NCBI GenBank assembly: GCA_027491075.1
Contig: JAIXWX010000022.1
Coordinates: 124,001-188,000 of the forward strand
Reading direction: 5' to 3'
Source of the DNA: Flavobacteriales bacterium
GTDB taxonomy: Bacteria; Bacteroidota; Bacteroidia; Flavobacteriales_D; Sanyastnellaceae
DNA: 64,000 bases
Shown one piece after another: positions 44,924 through 54,538 of this stretch. Position 1 is the stretch's first letter, and each line of letters opens with the position of its first letter. The position numbers and the translations under genes were made by a program. The notes beneath the pieces were generated by a model. The model did not search any database. It saw nothing but the letters and a program-made list of their open reading frames with translations, and was not told where the DNA came from.

Positions 44924-45532
44924 TTAATAAACGTCTTTGGAGTTTTGCATCATTTGAAATAAGAATTCGCGTGCTCTGAAGAGCTGCGCTTTTACGGTGC
45001 CAAGAGGAAGATTGAGCTCCTCAGCAATTTCTTCATAGGCCAACTCATCGAAGTAGCGCATCTCCACAAGTTTTCTATATCTTGGCTTGAGCTTCTCCAC
45101 AATTTCTCTCATCTTCTTAATGCGTTCTTCTTTTTGCATTGCCTCAGCGGGATCAAGCACAGCGTCCTTAATGCTTATTTCAATAGTATCTCCATCGTCG
45201 GTTGAAAAACCTTGATCAATGGATATGGCTTTAATTCTTTTCTTACGAATAAAGTCGATACAATTATTAGTTGCGATTTTAAAAAGCCAAGTACTAAAAG
45301 CAAATTGAGGAGTATACTGCTCCATTCTTTTAAATGCCTTACCAAAGGCCTCGATGGTCAAATCCTCTGCATCATCCTTATTATTGACCATTTTTAATAA
45401 CATGAAATAAATTGGCTCACGGTATCTGTCCATTAACTCGGCGTACGCTTTTTGGTCCTTTTGGTGTAGGGCTTTCTGCACCAACTGGTAGTCGTGCTGA
45501 CCTTTTTCTGATAAGTGAGCGATTAATTCCAT
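44924..45532 (-). CDS. Sigma-70 family (ECF-type) RNA polymerase sigma factor
   Basis: This 202-residue sigma factor has region 2 (YREPIYFMLLKMVNNKDDAEDLTIEAFGKAFKRM, FSTWLFKIATNNCIDFIRKK) and region 4 (LKPRYRKLVEMRYFDELAYEEIAEELNLPLGTVKAQLFRAREFL). It has no adjacent anti-sigma gene. It is of the highly conserved Bacteroidota type that includes SigP, the sigma factor of the PorXY-regulated T9SS genes in Porphyromonas, but this identity is inference. It overlaps the glycosyltransferase gene by 10 bases and precedes rsmG by 2 bases. Confidence 0.9.
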   Translation of the reverse strand: MELIAHLSEKGQHDYQLVQKALHQKDQKAYAELMDRYREPIYFMLLKMVNNKDDAEDLTIEAFGKAFKRMEQYTPQFAFSTWLFKIATNNCIDFIRKKRIKAISIDQGFSTDDGDTIEISIKDAVLDPAEAMQKEERIKKMREIVEKLKPRYRKLVEMRYFDELAYEEIAEELNLPLGTVKAQLFRAREFLFQMMQNSKDVY

Positions 45533-46656
45533 TTTTGCGGTTTTCTAACGAGGTTAGTGATGTAAAGAAAAGCATTTACCAAGTGCAGATGTATTTCGAG
45601 AAATGGGGATAGCCAAACCAAATCTCCTTGCACACCCAACTTCTTGGAGGACGCATGCAAAATACTTATTTGCACGATATATCTTACCAGCAGCATACAA
45701 CCAACTACCAACAATGCGCTTTTCAAAACTAAACACCCTGTAAAAGCCAAAAGCATAAGGATAAAGCTCATGGGCCATACTATTAGCGTGTTTTTATCGG
45801 AAGTTTTGTAATAAGGAGCGGTAGTAAGGTGTCTTTTCTTTTGATTAAACCAATCCTTGTAGTTTTTTTTAGGTTCAGAAACAGTTTGCGCATCGGGGTG
45901 CACTACAACAGCAATATTTCTTTTATTGGCCACCTGATTCACAAACAAATCATCATCCCCTGAAGTGATGGAGTAGTGAGATTTAAAACCTCCCACCGAA
46001 AAGAATAGCTCTTTTGTATAAGCCAAATTTCTACCCACTCCCATATAAGGACTACCAGCTCGGGCTATACCGATGTACTGAATTCCTATCATAAAAGTAT
46101 CAAAACGAATCAAGCGGTTCAACCAGCCCGGTTGTCTTTTGTAAGGTGAAAAACCGAGGACAATCTTTGTTGAACCTGTGAGTCGATCTGTCATCTCCTT
46201 TATCCAATTTCTCGAACCGGGAAAACAATCCGCATCTGTGAGTAGAATGTTTTCGTGGGTTGCTGCTTTTACACCCAAAGTGAGTGCAAATTTCTTTCCC
46301 TGCATATTCTGCTTTTCCTCGTCCAGATTAATCACCTTCATATTTGGATATTGCAGAGTAAGCGCCTTTAGAATGGCCTCTGTATCATCCCACGAGCTAT
46401 CATTCACTACGATCAATTCAAATTCTGGATGATTTTGATCCATGATTTGAGGGATGTGTTCCATCAGGTTCTTCTCTTCATTTCGAGCGCTAATAATTAC
46501 ACTAACAGGTGCAGTTTCTCGAACATCCTTTTCTTTTTGAATGGTCGCCACTCGAATAAAGTAATTGAAGAAATAATACATCTGTATCGCCCACATCGAT
46601 ACGAAGACGCACAAGAACGCCAATCCCCAATAATTCCATTCAATAATCTGGTGCAT
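45523..46656 (-). CDS. Membrane-bound family 2 glycosyltransferase
   Basis: This 377-residue enzyme has an N-terminal membrane helix (about 10-32), a GT-A catalytic domain with VSVIISARNEEKNL, ELIVVNDSSWDDTE, LTDADCFPG (DxD-like) and QKKRHLTTAP, and two or three C-terminal helices (about 292-345). GT2 enzymes of this type transfer sugars from nucleotide donors to lipid or polysaccharide acceptors at the inner membrane. The donor and acceptor cannot be told from sequence. Its stop overlaps the sigma factor start. Confidence 0.9.
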   Translation of the reverse strand: MHQIIEWNYWGLAFLCVFVSMWAIQMYYFFNYFIRVATIQKEKDVRETAPVSVIISARNEEKNLMEHIPQIMDQNHPEFELIVVNDSSWDDTEAILKALTLQYPNMKVINLDEEKQNMQGKKFALTLGVKAATHENILLTDADCFPGSRNWIKEMTDRLTGSTKIVLGFSPYKRQPGWLNRLIRFDTFMIGIQYIGIARAGSPYMGVGRNLAYTKELFFSVGGFKSHYSITSGDDDLFVNQVANKRNIAVVVHPDAQTVSEPKKNYKDWFNQKKRHLTTAPYYKTSDKNTLIVWPMSFILMLLAFTGCLVLKSALLVVGCMLLVRYIVQISILHASSKKLGVQGDLVWLSPFLEIHLHLVNAFLYITNLVRKPQKWN

Positions 46657-46710
46657 ATCTATCCAAAATAAGAGCCCCCGAAATTACCCCTCAATGGGCG
46701 CGCTAAGAAC

Positions 46711-46740
46711 AAAAAAGGGGGCTTAACAGCCCCCTTTTAT
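46711..46740 (-). terminator. Terminator of the T9SS protease gene
   Basis: A perfect 11-bp stem (46713-46723 with 46728-46738) has a 4-nt loop and T-runs on both sides. It lies between the protease stop and the glycosyltransferase gene. Confidence 0.9.
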
Positions 46741-46757
46741 AAACATATGTTGTTGAA

Positions 46758-49007
46758 TTACTTTTTCAAAAGAAAGGAATGGGTAGAAACACCTGATTCG
46801 CTGGTTAATCGTGCCATATATAGGCCGTCTGCATAGTTGCTCAAATCTACCCACGTGCCTCCGTTAAATGGCTGGCTAAATACCAACCGTCCTGTGGCAT
46901 CCAAGATTTGAAGGGCACCCGTAGTTGCTTTAGACTCAAAACGCACCAATCCAGCGCTCGGATTTGGAAAAATTTGAATATCCACTCTATTCAATTCATT
47001 CACAGAAACAGGAGTCTCTAAGCAAAACTCAGTAACTTCCTCTTCTGTGAAATCTTCTCCACCGGAAGCAAGCACCGTTCCATCAGCATCCAGTACAGTA
47101 TAATCACCGCATACGCCATTATAACACATACCATCGCCCCAAGAATCAAGCATCACAAAATCATAGCAGCCAGCAGAAAGACATACTTCCGTCACAATAT
47201 TTGCCAACTCGTCTCCATCGCCCCATGGTCCGCCCGAAGCTATTTCCGTGTTTCCATCCATGATAACCCAAGAGCTTTCATCGGGATAATTATCCAAATT
47301 GAGTTCAATGGTTACAGAGGTCGCATTTTCGGTAACTGCGAAAAAGGCAAATGAAGTGTTGTTATTGGAAAGCACCTGATCGGTGCCTCCATTCGGTGAA
47401 GTTACGCTAACACTAATGGTATTATTTCCATTAACGAAATTCATTGTGGGCAAATTAATAGTGGTTTGAGCTCCTGCTGCAAGGTTTCCGCTCCAAGGGA
47501 TAACTTGAGCAGCCCCGTTGTTATAGACCACTGAAATGCTCACGGAATTCAACGTTCCTGTTCCAAAATTCCTCAAAACAAAAGACGGTGTTCCTTGAAG
47601 ATCGCCGCAATTGGAGGCAGAGATTCCAGCTATCGTGGTTGCACCTGCATCTAATGCTGGAGCCACAAAACCATCGGGATAACCATTCAGTGTGGCCACA
47701 CCTGTATTCAAAGGATCTAACCAGTTTCTCAATCGATTGGAGTTAGAATTTCCAAAATCCCAACTTACTCCGAATCTTCCGTAATAATCAAACTGACCAT
47801 TATTGACATTTCCGCTGCACGCTGATGCACCTCCGTACAATTGACCAATGATGCGATGATCTTGATTAAACAATGGAGAGCCGCTCGAACCGCCTTCTGT
47901 AACGCCTAGCTCCCATTGATCTACCCACCAAACTTGAGCTCCCGCTGCATTATCGTGGTAAGGTGCATCTTCATCAAAACAAATCTTTTTTACATCTCCT
48001 GCTGGGTGATGGATCCCAACGGCACTTATTACAGCACTTTCACTATCAGAATGATCCCATCCGGCATAATGAGGATTCCATGAGCTGGGGGGAGCATCAT
48101 TCAATTCCAATAGGGCAAAATCACTCACTGCGTTGGACGCTCTCAGCACAGCGCCTGAGATGCTTTGGTTCGTTGGGCCATTGGAGCCACTGCAACTCGC
48201 TGCTTCATGGTTAAAATAGAATACCCAATTGGCAACACTTCCTCCCAGACAGTGATTTGCAGTAAGAAAATATGGGGTACCATCCTGAGCGGTATTGTTA
48301 ACCAAAGCACCAGAGCAAATGGCATTTCCACCTGACACAATAAGCGCCACAGAACGTTTTTCTATTTGCCAATCCTCACCCTGTGGGCAGTTTACATTGA
48401 TATTGCAATTACCGCTATTTCCAAAAGGACCGCGCTCCGGATCGAAATGACTCACCAAAATATCACGGTAACCGTGGATTATTTGTCCAATGCTCAACTC
48501 ACCCAACGTTTTTGATTTTGATGGAACTTGATATTCTAAATAAACTGTCTCTCCGTGCAAGATACCCAGAGCGAAAGTTTTTGCCTCATTCATGTTTTCA
48601 GCGGTAAAGGCTCCGAGAAATTCAGAACGATCACCATTCCAGACAAACAACTTTGCCCCAGTTGGCAAATCGAATTTATCAAACACAAAGCTGATGGTTG
48701 TAGCTTGAGGGCAATGCACTCCTAAATGCCAGAGGGACATCTCGCCTACTTGGGTCCAAAGACCACTGTTCGAGATATTTAGGTCAACTTCAACTTCAAC
48801 CCCAAATCGATAAGGAGCTTCTTTATACAGATCCGTGACAGCATCTTCTGCTGCTAAACTTTCCAAGTTGAGAGAAGGTGTTTCAAACGAGGGGATTTCC
48901 GCGGGGACGTCCTTACGGTTCCAATCAAAGGGCTGTCCACCCTGAGATAATTGCGCATAGCTATTAAAAACAAGCAATATACTTGCGAGAGAGAAGATTG
49001 ATTTCAT
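46758..49007 (-). CDS. T9SS-secreted trypsin-fold serine protease (lysyl endopeptidase-like)
   Basis: This 749-residue protein has a signal peptide (about 1-18, NSYAQ), a propeptide region (about 20-190), and a chymotrypsin-fold protease domain (about 210-430) with His252 (LTANHCLGG), Asp296 (SDFALLEL) and Ser375 (EGGSSGSPLF), as in lysyl endopeptidases. After it come a CARDB-like beta domain (about 455-560), a domain with DSWGDGMCYN, and the type A T9SS sorting domain (about 670-749, FPNPSAG and SFLLKK end). It is thus an extracellular or cell-surface protease. Cleavage specificity for Lys is inferred from family likeness. It is transcribed after the 160-residue lipoprotein gene. Confidence 0.9.
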   Translation of the reverse strand: MKSIFSLASILLVFNSYAQLSQGGQPFDWNRKDVPAEIPSFETPSLNLESLAAEDAVTDLYKEAPYRFGVEVEVDLNISNSGLWTQVGEMSLWHLGVHCPQATTISFVFDKFDLPTGAKLFVWNGDRSEFLGAFTAENMNEAKTFALGILHGETVYLEYQVPSKSKTLGELSIGQIIHGYRDILVSHFDPERGPFGNSGNCNINVNCPQGEDWQIEKRSVALIVSGGNAICSGALVNNTAQDGTPYFLTANHCLGGSVANWVFYFNHEAASCSGSNGPTNQSISGAVLRASNAVSDFALLELNDAPPSSWNPHYAGWDHSDSESAVISAVGIHHPAGDVKKICFDEDAPYHDNAAGAQVWWVDQWELGVTEGGSSGSPLFNQDHRIIGQLYGGASACSGNVNNGQFDYYGRFGVSWDFGNSNSNRLRNWLDPLNTGVATLNGYPDGFVAPALDAGATTIAGISASNCGDLQGTPSFVLRNFGTGTLNSVSISVVYNNGAAQVIPWSGNLAAGAQTTINLPTMNFVNGNNTISVSVTSPNGGTDQVLSNNNTSFAFFAVTENATSVTIELNLDNYPDESSWVIMDGNTEIASGGPWGDGDELANIVTEVCLSAGCYDFVMLDSWGDGMCYNGVCGDYTVLDADGTVLASGGEDFTEEEVTEFCLETPVSVNELNRVDIQIFPNPSAGLVRFESKATTGALQILDATGRLVFSQPFNGGTWVDLSNYADGLYMARLTSESGVSTHSFLLKK

Positions 49008-49067
49008 TTCTTTATGAAGGTTTACAAGTCAAAGGAAAAATAATTTCCATTAGACACATCAAGAATT

Positions 49068-49550
49068 TTAAAATTTATACGAGAGAATTTTATCACGGTT
49101 ACCGTTGAGGATAATTCGCAATTCATTTCCTTTTACAGGGCGAGTGCCTTTTATATCAAAAGCCAGTCTTTGATTCAAGAAGGCTCTGCACATATCTTCA
49201 TTGGCTTGATGATGCAGCGTCAACTCCATTTGCAATGGTAAACTTTTAAGATAGCTTCCGTTGGAGTACAACGAGAAAATGTGTTGTTTGCACCCTCCAC
49301 CATAAGAAACATTAAGAATTAATGAGTCTCCAATAATCTCTGAATTCTCAATGTTAAAATCATCACCGCTGCCTGCTGCAGCTAGCGCAGCATCAACTTT
49401 ATAAGGATTAGCGATCAATAGAGATTCTTTCGTATCCGTATTGTCCGCGACGGCAGCGACTTCCGATTTGGAAGTCTTCTTTCTTTTCTTGCAAGATATA
49501 GCTCCAAAAGCTACTCCTGCCAATAGAATAGTGAATAAGATGTATTTCAT
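49068..49550 (-). CDS. Hypothetical lipoprotein
   Basis: This 160-residue lipoprotein has lipobox GAISC (Cys20), then a Lys/Ser/Asp-rich linker (about 21-55), then a compact beta-like domain with VSYGGGCKQHIFSLY, LTLHHQANEDMCRAFLNQ and ILNGNRDKILSYKF. The Cys residues could form a disulfide or bind metal (inference). I recognise no named family. It lies 30 bases after uvrB and 60 bases before the protease gene, so it may be cotranscribed with either. Confidence 0.7.
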   Translation of the reverse strand: MKYILFTILLAGVAFGAISCKKRKKTSKSEVAAVADNTDTKESLLIANPYKVDAALAAAGSGDDFNIENSEIIGDSLILNVSYGGGCKQHIFSLYSNGSYLKSLPLQMELTLHHQANEDMCRAFLNQRLAFDIKGTRPVKGNELRIILNGNRDKILSYKF

Positions 49551-49580
49551 ACTACAGGTTTAAGCTGTAAAACTAAATAA

Positions 49581-51617
49581 CTATGCCAAATCTGCCTTTC
49601 TAGATTCCAATAACTTTTGAAGGCTAAACAACTCATCTCGATAGCGAGCGGCTTCCATGAACTCCATATCACGAGCTGCTTTTTCCATTTTCTTCTTGGT
49701 CTGTTCAATGGTTTTCTCCAGTTGCTGATTGCTAAGGGCTGCTACTACCGGGTCCGCTGCAATGGTCACCGTATTTTCATCAGACTCAACATATAGTTTC
49801 TTCTTTCTATTGTCTATCAATCCGCTTTGTTCAAAAATGGTCTTATTGCCCTTCTTAACTTGAGTTGGAATGATTCCGTTTTTCTCGTTGTAGGCTATTT
49901 GTTTTTCGCGGCGGCGAGTGGTTTCATCGATGGTTTGTTGCATACTAGCGGTGATGGTATCTGCGTACATGATGACTCGTCCGTTTACATTTCGGGCAGC
50001 TCGACCTGCCGTTTGGGTCAGTGACCGGTTACTTCTAAGAAATCCTTCCTTATCAGCATCCATGATGGCTACCAGCGAAACTTCGGGCAAATCCAGTCCT
50101 TCTCGAAGGAGGTTTACTCCTACCAAGACATCAAACTTGCCTTCTCTCAAATCGCGCAGGATTTCAATACGATCTAGCGTATCCACCTCGCTATGGATAT
50201 ATCGACAAGAAATATTCAAACGGTCGAGATATTTTGCCATCTCTTCAGCCATTCTTTTCGTGAGCGTAGTAACTAGAACACGCTCGCTTTTTTCTATCGT
50301 TATCTGTATCTCACCAATTAGATCATCTATTTGATTCAAGCTTGGTCTTACTTCTATAGGAGGATCGAGCAAGCCTGTAGGACGAACGACCTGATCCACC
50401 ACTACCCCTTCACTTTTTCGCAACTCATACTCAGCGGGAGTAGCGCTAACAAACAAGACCTGTCGTTGCATGCTTTCCCATTCATCAAAAGTCAGTGGTC
50501 TATTGTCCATAGCGCTGGTCAACCGAAAACCGTATTCTACTAAATTTACTTTCCTGGATCTATCCCCCCCATACATTGCACCCACTTGAGATACGGTGAC
50601 GTGACTTTCATCAATAACCATCAAATAATCTTGTGGAAAATAATCCAACAAGCAGAAAGGCCTTTGTCCTGGAATTCTTCGATCGAAATAACGAGAGTAG
50701 TTTTCGATACCTGAACAATAGCCCAATTCTCGCATCATTTCCAAATCGTAATTCACTCGCTCCTCCAATCTTTTAGCTTCAATAAACTTCCCTTCTTTGT
50801 TAAACGCTTCCACTTGCTGCACCATGTCCTGTTGAATTTCCCACATGGCTTCATTCATTGTGGCCTTGCTGGTTACAAAGAGATTTGCTGGGTAAATTTG
50901 GATGGTTTGAAAATCCATGATCACTTTTCCTGTATCTGGGTAAATCGTTTGTATGGATTCAATTTCATTTCCCCAAAAACCTACCCGTACGGCATAATCC
51001 GCATAAGCTAGGAATATATCTACAGTATCCCCTTGCACCCGAAAAGTTCCTCTAGTGAAGTCTTTCATGGCTCGGCTATACAAGCTTTCAACCAGTCGAT
51101 GCAAGAGTCCTTGACGGCTGATTGCTTCTCCTTTTGAAATTTTAATTACACTTTTATGAAACTCCACCGGGTTTCCTATACCGTAGATACAAGAGATACT
51201 TGCTACTACAATAACGTCCCTTCTCCCGCTAAGAAGAGCAGAGGTAGCAGAGAGTCTTAACTTTTCTATCTCATCATTGATGGACAAATCCTTTTCTATA
51301 TACGTACCCGTTGTTGGCAGGTACGCCTCAGGCTGATAATAGTCATAGTAGCTCACAAAATACTCCACTAAATTTTCTGGAAAAAAATGCTTGAACTCCG
51401 AGTACAGTTGAGCTGCGAGCGTTTTATTGTGGCTGAGTACCAGCGTGGGTCTCTGCGTGTTTGCGATAACATTGGCCACCGTGAAGGTTTTACCCGAACC
51501 GGTAACACCGAGAAGCGTTTGAAACTTCTCATTATTTTCTATTCCCTGCGTGAGTTGCCGAATTGCCTCGGGTTGATCGCCACTGGGGGTATATTCGGAT
51601 TGTAATTTAAATTGCAT
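49581..51617 (-). CDS. uvrB: Excinuclease ABC subunit B
   Basis: This 678-residue DNA helicase-like subunit of nucleotide excision repair takes damaged DNA from UvrA and loads UvrC. Motifs in order are the N-terminal FKLQSEYTPSGDQPEAI, Walker A (GVTGSGKTFT), the beta-hairpin YYDYYQPEAYLP, DESHVTVSQ, TSAMDNRPLTFDEW, LREGLDLPEVSLV, RNVNGRVIMYAD, and a C-terminal UVR domain. The ATG at 51617 is used; the open frame to 51689 would run through the rplI terminator. Confidence 0.96.
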   Translation of the reverse strand: MQFKLQSEYTPSGDQPEAIRQLTQGIENNEKFQTLLGVTGSGKTFTVANVIANTQRPTLVLSHNKTLAAQLYSEFKHFFPENLVEYFVSYYDYYQPEAYLPTTGTYIEKDLSINDEIEKLRLSATSALLSGRRDVIVVASISCIYGIGNPVEFHKSVIKISKGEAISRQGLLHRLVESLYSRAMKDFTRGTFRVQGDTVDIFLAYADYAVRVGFWGNEIESIQTIYPDTGKVIMDFQTIQIYPANLFVTSKATMNEAMWEIQQDMVQQVEAFNKEGKFIEAKRLEERVNYDLEMMRELGYCSGIENYSRYFDRRIPGQRPFCLLDYFPQDYLMVIDESHVTVSQVGAMYGGDRSRKVNLVEYGFRLTSAMDNRPLTFDEWESMQRQVLFVSATPAEYELRKSEGVVVDQVVRPTGLLDPPIEVRPSLNQIDDLIGEIQITIEKSERVLVTTLTKRMAEEMAKYLDRLNISCRYIHSEVDTLDRIEILRDLREGKFDVLVGVNLLREGLDLPEVSLVAIMDADKEGFLRSNRSLTQTAGRAARNVNGRVIMYADTITASMQQTIDETTRRREKQIAYNEKNGIIPTQVKKGNKTIFEQSGLIDNRKKKLYVESDENTVTIAADPVVAALSNQQLEKTIEQTKKKMEKAARDMEFMEAARYRDELFSLQKLLESRKADLA

Positions 51618-51629
51618 TGGTGTAAAAAT

Positions 51630-51658
51630 AAAAAAGCCTTCCGATGGAAGGCTTTTAA
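51630..51658 (-). terminator. Terminator of the ribosomal-protein operon
   Basis: A perfect 11-bp stem (51632-51642 with 51646-51656) has a 3-nt loop, with T-runs on both sides. It closes the rpsF-rpsR-rplI unit. Confidence 0.9.
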
Positions 51659-51678
51659 TAACTATAAATTGAATAAAA

Positions 51679-52125
51679 TTATTCAGCAACTACTTCGAAC
51701 TTCACAACAGCTGAAACTTCTTTGTGGAGTTTGATTTTCGCTTCATAAGCTCCAAGCATTTTGATATGCTCTTCGCTGATGCTGATGCTCTTTCGATCGA
51801 TGTTGAAACCTTCTTTTGCGAGTGCTTCAGAAAGTTGAATGGTATTAACGCTACCGAAAATCTTCCCTGTTTCGCTTGCTTTAGTTCCTATCTTAATTGA
51901 AAGGTTTGCAAGTTTCTCAGCAGTTGATTGAGCTTCCGCAAGGATCTTAGTTTCCTTGTGTGCGCGTTGTCTTAGGTTTTCTGCTAATACTTTTTTAGCA
52001 GAGTCGGTAGCTGCAATTGCATATCCGCGAGGGATGAGAAAATTGCGTGCGTAACCAGGCTTCACCTTTACGATTTCGTCCTTGGCACCGAGTTTTTCGA
52101 TATTTGCTTTAAGAATTACTTCCAT
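51679..52125 (-). CDS. rplI: 50S ribosomal protein L9
   Basis: This 148-residue ribosomal protein binds 23S rRNA at the base of the L1 stalk. The N-terminal domain has EVILKANIEKLGAKDEIVKVKPGYARNFLIPRGYA, followed by the long connecting helix (KILAEAQSTAEKLANLSI) and the C-terminal domain. Length and order fit the family. It ends at the terminator. Confidence 0.98.
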   Translation of the reverse strand: MEVILKANIEKLGAKDEIVKVKPGYARNFLIPRGYAIAATDSAKKVLAENLRQRAHKETKILAEAQSTAEKLANLSIKIGTKASETGKIFGSVNTIQLSEALAKEGFNIDRKSISISEEHIKMLGAYEAKIKLHKEVSAVVKFEVVAE

Positions 52126-52144
52126 TTTTTTGCCCTCCGAATGA

Positions 52145-52411
52145 TTATTTCAACATATCTCCTACATAAGGCATCAAAGCGAGATGACGCGCTTTCTTGA
52201 TAGCCTGAGCCACTTTTCTTTGATACTTCAAAGAAGTACCTGTTAGGCGGCGAGGAAGAATTTTACCTTGTTCATTGCAAAGCTTCAAAAGGAAGTCTGC
52301 GTCTTTATAGTCGATGTATTTGATACCCGACTTTTTGAATCGGCAGTATTTTGCCTGTTTGGTCTCAATCTCAATCGGATTGAGGTATCTGATTTCTGAA
52401 TTGTCGCTCAT
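52145..52411 (-). CDS. rpsR: 30S ribosomal protein S18
   Basis: This 88-residue ribosomal protein binds 16S rRNA with S6. It has [21 protein letters not shown] and [32 protein letters not shown], all S18 hallmarks. The single Cys in KYCRF replaces the zinc-ribbon pair of some S18 versions. It is 19 bases from rplI and 29 bases after rpsF. Confidence 0.97.
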   Translation of the reverse strand: MSDNSEIRYLNPIEIETKQAKYCRFKKSGIKYIDYKDADFLLKLCNEQGKILPRRLTGTSLKYQRKVAQAIKKARHLALMPYVGDMLK

Positions 52412-52440
52412 TTGGTTCTTTTGTTAAGAGTGAAACAGGA

Positions 52441-52803
52441 TTAAGCTTCCGCTTTTGCTTTTGAAGTGTCTTCCTTCTTTGATTTGTTTCTGCGGCTTTC
52501 TGCGTACTCGATGTGGTACTTGTCCATTGCAGTAGTCAAGAAGCGAAGGATGCGCTCGTCGCGGCGGAATTCTGTTTCAAATGGAGTGATTACTTCTCCA
52601 TCAGCTTCGAATTCGACAAGAAAGTAGAAACCAGTAGTTTTCTTTTGAATAGGATAAGCTAATTTTCTCAAGCCCCAGTTTTCCTCGTGCTTGATTTTAG
52701 CTCCCTTTCCTTTCAAAAACTTCTTGAACTTTTCTACTGTTTCCGCTGCCTGCTCGTCCGACAGCACGGGTGTCATAATGAAAACAGTCTCGTAACGGTT
52801 CAT
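52441..52803 (-). CDS. rpsF: 30S ribosomal protein S6
   Basis: This 120-residue ribosomal protein pairs with S18 on the 30S platform. It starts [18 protein letters not shown] and has the [22 protein letters not shown] segment. The tail is rich in Lys, Glu and Ala and extends past the usual about 100 residues. It is the first gene of the rpsF-rpsR-rplI operon with its own promoter box. Confidence 0.97.
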   Translation of the reverse strand: MNRYETVFIMTPVLSDEQAAETVEKFKKFLKGKGAKIKHEENWGLRKLAYPIQKKTTGFYFLVEFEADGEVITPFETEFRRDERILRFLTTAMDKYHIEYAESRRNKSKKEDTSKAKAEA

Positions 52804-52838
52804 TGATTTTGAATTTGTTATTTAAAAATTTTGGACGG

Positions 52839-52846
52839 CAAATATA
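52839..52846 (-). promoter_or_regulatory. -7 promoter box of the rpsF operon
   Basis: On the minus strand TATATTTG matches TAnnTTTG and lies 35 bases before the rpsF ATG, giving a leader of about 30 bases. The leader seems too short for a large ribosomal-protein leader RNA. Confidence 0.55.
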
Positions 52847-52921
52847 CTGATTGATCCCTTTTCTACCAAAGGAATTAAACAGAAAATAACAACGTGTAAA
52901 CCACTGAAAATGAGACTGCTG

Positions 52922-53158
52922 TTAACTATTACCTAATTCACCCATTCGTGTGCCCCATTTCCAAGGCTTGAAAATATGAGAGTTTTCTTTCCAGAACTTG
53001 AGCACTAGATAAACAAATATTGGGCTACCGAAGGTTAAAAAAGAAAGGTAAATGAAACTCAAACGAACCCTTTTGACCCTCACCCCCATTCGGGTTGCCA
53101 GCCAAGCACAGACACCGAAGGTTTGCTTCTGGAAAAAGTCATGAATAGCTGTTATCAT
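52922..53158 (-). CDS. PspC-domain protein
   Basis: This 78-residue protein belongs to the PspC family: AIHDFFQKQTFGVCAWLATRMGVRVKRVRLSFIYLSFLTFGSPIFVYLVLKFW, one hydrophobic helix after an amphipathic start. PspC proteins sense membrane stress in phage-shock responses, but stand-alone short forms in Bacteroidota have no known partner. It overlaps the DUF2851 stop by 20 bases and is 118 bases from rpsF. Confidence 0.85.
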   Translation of the reverse strand: MITAIHDFFQKQTFGVCAWLATRMGVRVKRVRLSFIYLSFLTFGSPIFVYLVLKFWKENSHIFKPWKWGTRMGELGNS

Positions 53159-54443
53159 TTGTTTCTTTTGTTAAAATGTGATGACCAATAGCGCACTCTA
53201 AGCATCTTTTTTTTTGGCAATAATGCTGGAGTAAGCGCATCAGGGCTTGAGAATCGGCTGCATTTGCGTTCCGCATTCCCCAAGAAGACCATCTTCTGGT
53301 CATATGGTTGTCTTCTGGTTTACAAACTTCGGAAAGATTTAATGAATAGTCAAGTAAATCATGATTATTCATATAACGGGCATATGCAAATCCAACTTGA
53401 GCAATAACGTTGGTTATCAATAGTTCTACTGCCGTTTCGCTGAGTATTTCTGAGTGAAATGACTCTGACTCGCGGTCAAATTTGTAGTGTTTTTTCCAAT
53501 AGCCGTTGGCAGCTATTTTTAGTACTTTTTTAAACTGAAAAACTTTTTCGCGTCTTATCAGCATCGACCACAACTCTTCTAAATGTTCCACCAAATTAAC
53601 TAACTGCGCAATGCGAATGGTAGGGAAATTCTGTGGGCGAACTCCTCCATATTGCCAAAGCATACCTTCCGGCTGTTCCAACTGATGTTTTTGTTTCAAA
53701 AAGAGATACTCGGCTTTTAAGCGTTGCGGATATGGATCCGTAAAATTTCCTTCTAGCATTCCGGATTGCCCAAACATCAAGGCCGATAGTGCAAATTCAT
53801 CCCGTTTTAATTTCAATAAAAGCGATAAGGGCAAACTCAATGCTAGCTGCTGCATGGCCATGGAGTTTTTTGAAAATCCTAACCCTGAGGAAAGACAAAC
53901 AAACAAGGTTTTTAACCAATTCTGATTGCACTGCTGGTGTATTGATTCGACGTGATTCATTTTTTCCTCCATCTTTTCAATTCTTAATCGCTCTCTCCAT
54001 GCCATCCATCTCGCTTCTGGAATATCCTTTGGCCGAAAACCACACACTATGTCCGTGGTTTTATCGGAAAGCCATTGCTCATAGATGGATTGCATCGAAG
54101 GCTGTATGCGACTTCTCAACTCCAATACAGGCAGGTCTCCTCTTCTAGATAAATACACCTCTTCATCATGATCATAAACAACGTGCAAAATCACATTTTT
54201 ATAATGCTCATCATATTGATGTTTGTGTCTCCTCCAATCACTGCTTCGTAGGTGAATTTCGACTTGACCTATCCATAATGTATCACCTATTCGAATCCGT
54301 GCATTCGAAAAATCGGGACCTGCTCCTATTCTGTTGTACTGACCTGGATGTACCACCTGAATAGGCTCACCCGTGCATGTGCGCAGTGCACACGACTCGT
54401 ATGCAGAATAGCGCCATAAATAGTGTAAAAATTCTTCTTTCAT
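53139..54443 (-). CDS. DUF2851 family protein
   Basis: This 434-residue protein belongs to the DUF2851 family, known mostly in Bacteroidota. It starts MKEEFLHYLWRY, and has GPDFSNARIRIGDTLWIGQVEIHLRSSDWRRHKHQYDEHYKNVILHVVYDHDE, which looks nuclease-like in order (Glu in QVEIHL, Asp in PDFSNA), similar to PD-(D/E)xK folds (inference). The C-terminal part is helical and ends in a Cys-rich QKKRCLECAIGHHIL. The ATG at 54443 is used. It overlaps the PspC gene. The function is not established. Confidence 0.8.
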   Translation of the reverse strand: MKEEFLHYLWRYSAYESCALRTCTGEPIQVVHPGQYNRIGAGPDFSNARIRIGDTLWIGQVEIHLRSSDWRRHKHQYDEHYKNVILHVVYDHDEEVYLSRRGDLPVLELRSRIQPSMQSIYEQWLSDKTTDIVCGFRPKDIPEARWMAWRERLRIEKMEEKMNHVESIHQQCNQNWLKTLFVCLSSGLGFSKNSMAMQQLALSLPLSLLLKLKRDEFALSALMFGQSGMLEGNFTDPYPQRLKAEYLFLKQKHQLEQPEGMLWQYGGVRPQNFPTIRIAQLVNLVEHLEELWSMLIRREKVFQFKKVLKIAANGYWKKHYKFDRESESFHSEILSETAVELLITNVIAQVGFAYARYMNNHDLLDYSLNLSEVCKPEDNHMTRRWSSWGMRNANAADSQALMRLLQHYCQKKRCLECAIGHHILTKETNDNSYS

Positions 54444-54538
54444 CGTGTTTAAGTTTCTTCCACAAATCACTTAAAAATGCACATGAATACGAAGAATAAG
54501 TTATACCTTCGCATATACAAACACTAATCCTCAAGACC

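Noticed and set aside
49827-50543. Plus-strand frames opposite uvrB
   Set aside because: uvrB is highly conserved here and these frames have no recognisable motifs.
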